Shown here piece by piece: positions 63,507-64,000 of a DNA stretch of 64,000 nt. The stretch lies in the NCBI GenBank assembly GCA_028821405.1, contig JAPPGK010000074.1, positions 16,091 to 80,090 on the forward strand. Reading direction: 5' to 3'. The translations under genes and the position numbers were made by a program. How positions within the stretch are numbered: the stretch's first letter is position 1; the number at the start of each line of letters is the position of its first letter. This DNA comes from Gammaproteobacteria bacterium. GTDB lineage: Bacteria; Pseudomonadota; Gammaproteobacteria; Pseudomonadales; Azotimanducaceae. The notes under the pieces are model-generated. The model ran no database searches, was not told the DNA's origin, and worked only from the letters and a program-made list of their open reading frames with translations.

Positions 63507-63962
63507 GTGTCGAATCCGCGTCGGTTGAGCTCAACCGCGGGGGCAGGCGTGATCATTGACGAGAGTGTGGTGAGCAGTACCGACCCAGTCGCGGTGGATG
63601 GTTCGAGCTTGAAGTTCGGGGGTATGCAACCGCCCTCTTGGCTTCTGCGGCACCGGGTCACGATACCCGAGCAAGGCGCGAGCTACGTGGACCGCCCGGA
63701 GTTGGTGCGACGTTGCATGTTGACGGAGCAGCGGGCGACCTTGCTGGTTGCGCCGGCCGGTTTTGGCAAGACGACACTGATGGCAGACTGCTGCCGTAGG
63801 CTCGTGGGACAGGGAACTATCGTTGCATGGTTATCCCTTGACGAACAGGACAATCCCACGATGCTGGATACGTACCTGGCATTTGCCTTTCGCCTTGCGG
63901 GATTGGACATCGACCGGGCCGATACGGAGTCGTCCATTCCGGGGCCCCCCGCTGTCCAATGA
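63507..63962 (+). pseudogene. Third MalT-type LuxR regulator, N-terminal part ending at an in-frame TGA
   Basis: 151 residues align with the starts of the two MalT-type regulators at 33-38.6 kb: WLLRHRVTIPEQGASYVDRP, Walker A APAGFGKTTLMADCC and VAWLSLDEQDNPTMLDTYLA. Where the paralogues continue with another 750 residues, this frame meets TGA at 63960-63962. After it the same frame reads ESEGEIDRTVTR to the window edge, resembling the paralogue's HPNRTALVL position. So the gene is probably interrupted by a nonsense codon or a nearby shift, but the rest lies outside. The start is GTG 63507. Confidence 0.6.
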
Positions 63963-64000
63963 GAAAGTGAGGGTGAAATCGACCGAACCGTGACGCGGTC

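Noticed and set aside
63960..63962. Selenocysteine or other recoding at the TGA
   Set aside because: The paralogues have no cysteine at this point and no SECIS-like hairpin is visible; mutation or sequence error is simpler.

Overview
The window is about 64 kb of GC-rich bacterial chromosome. The uvrC-pgsA-tRNA-Cys block at 15.7-18.3 kb is an order typical of Gammaproteobacteria. Together with the long-form GAPDH, the KorAB module and many tandem enzyme families, it suggests an uncultured, probably marine or host-associated, gammaproteobacterium. That placement is inference. No ribosomal RNA, CRISPR array, prophage or plasmid backbone is visible.

Left part (1-31 kb) is mostly metabolic. It holds the 3' end of a family 3 glycosidase; a tightly overlapping operon for a 2-oxoacid:ferredoxin oxidoreductase with a GltD-like flavoprotein; and a RecG-like ATPase fragment. 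Two tandem small-molecule kinase-like genes, a lone RND-pump adaptor and an exported ankyrin protein follow. Then come GAPDH, an amino-acid permease, a GNAT enzyme, uvrC, pgsA, tRNA-Cys, a STAS protein, a second ankyrin protein, a MaoC-type dehydratase, a two-subunit molybdenum hydroxylase, an NfeD-like/flotillin pair, and a CHY-zinc-finger/HyuA/HyuB operon.

Middle part (31-52 kb) looks accessory. A lone ParB-like gene lies beside an AT-rich island and a near-perfect palindrome. Two giant MalT-type LuxR regulators follow; one has lost its DNA-binding domain to a frameshift. Divergent from them is a 13-kb operon of two tandem 1840-1850-residue subtilisin-like proteins with repeated beta domains and a likely propeller C-terminus, plus a PKD-domain lipoprotein with an HELSH zincin motif. 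This is the most striking uncharacterised system here.

Right part (52-64 kb) is a patchwork: two decayed insertion sequences, an uncharacterised secreted protein, a 175-bp run of consecutive hairpins abutting an orphan brnA antitoxin gene, a GPP34-cytochrome P450 fusion with a sulfotransferase, an Eis-like acetyltransferase, a frameshifted domain remnant, and a hydroxyproline-degradation pair (proline-racemase-family dehydratase with Ser/Thr active-site positions, and an ornithine-cyclodeaminase-family reductase). At the right edge is the start of a third MalT-type regulator, interrupted by an in-frame TGA.
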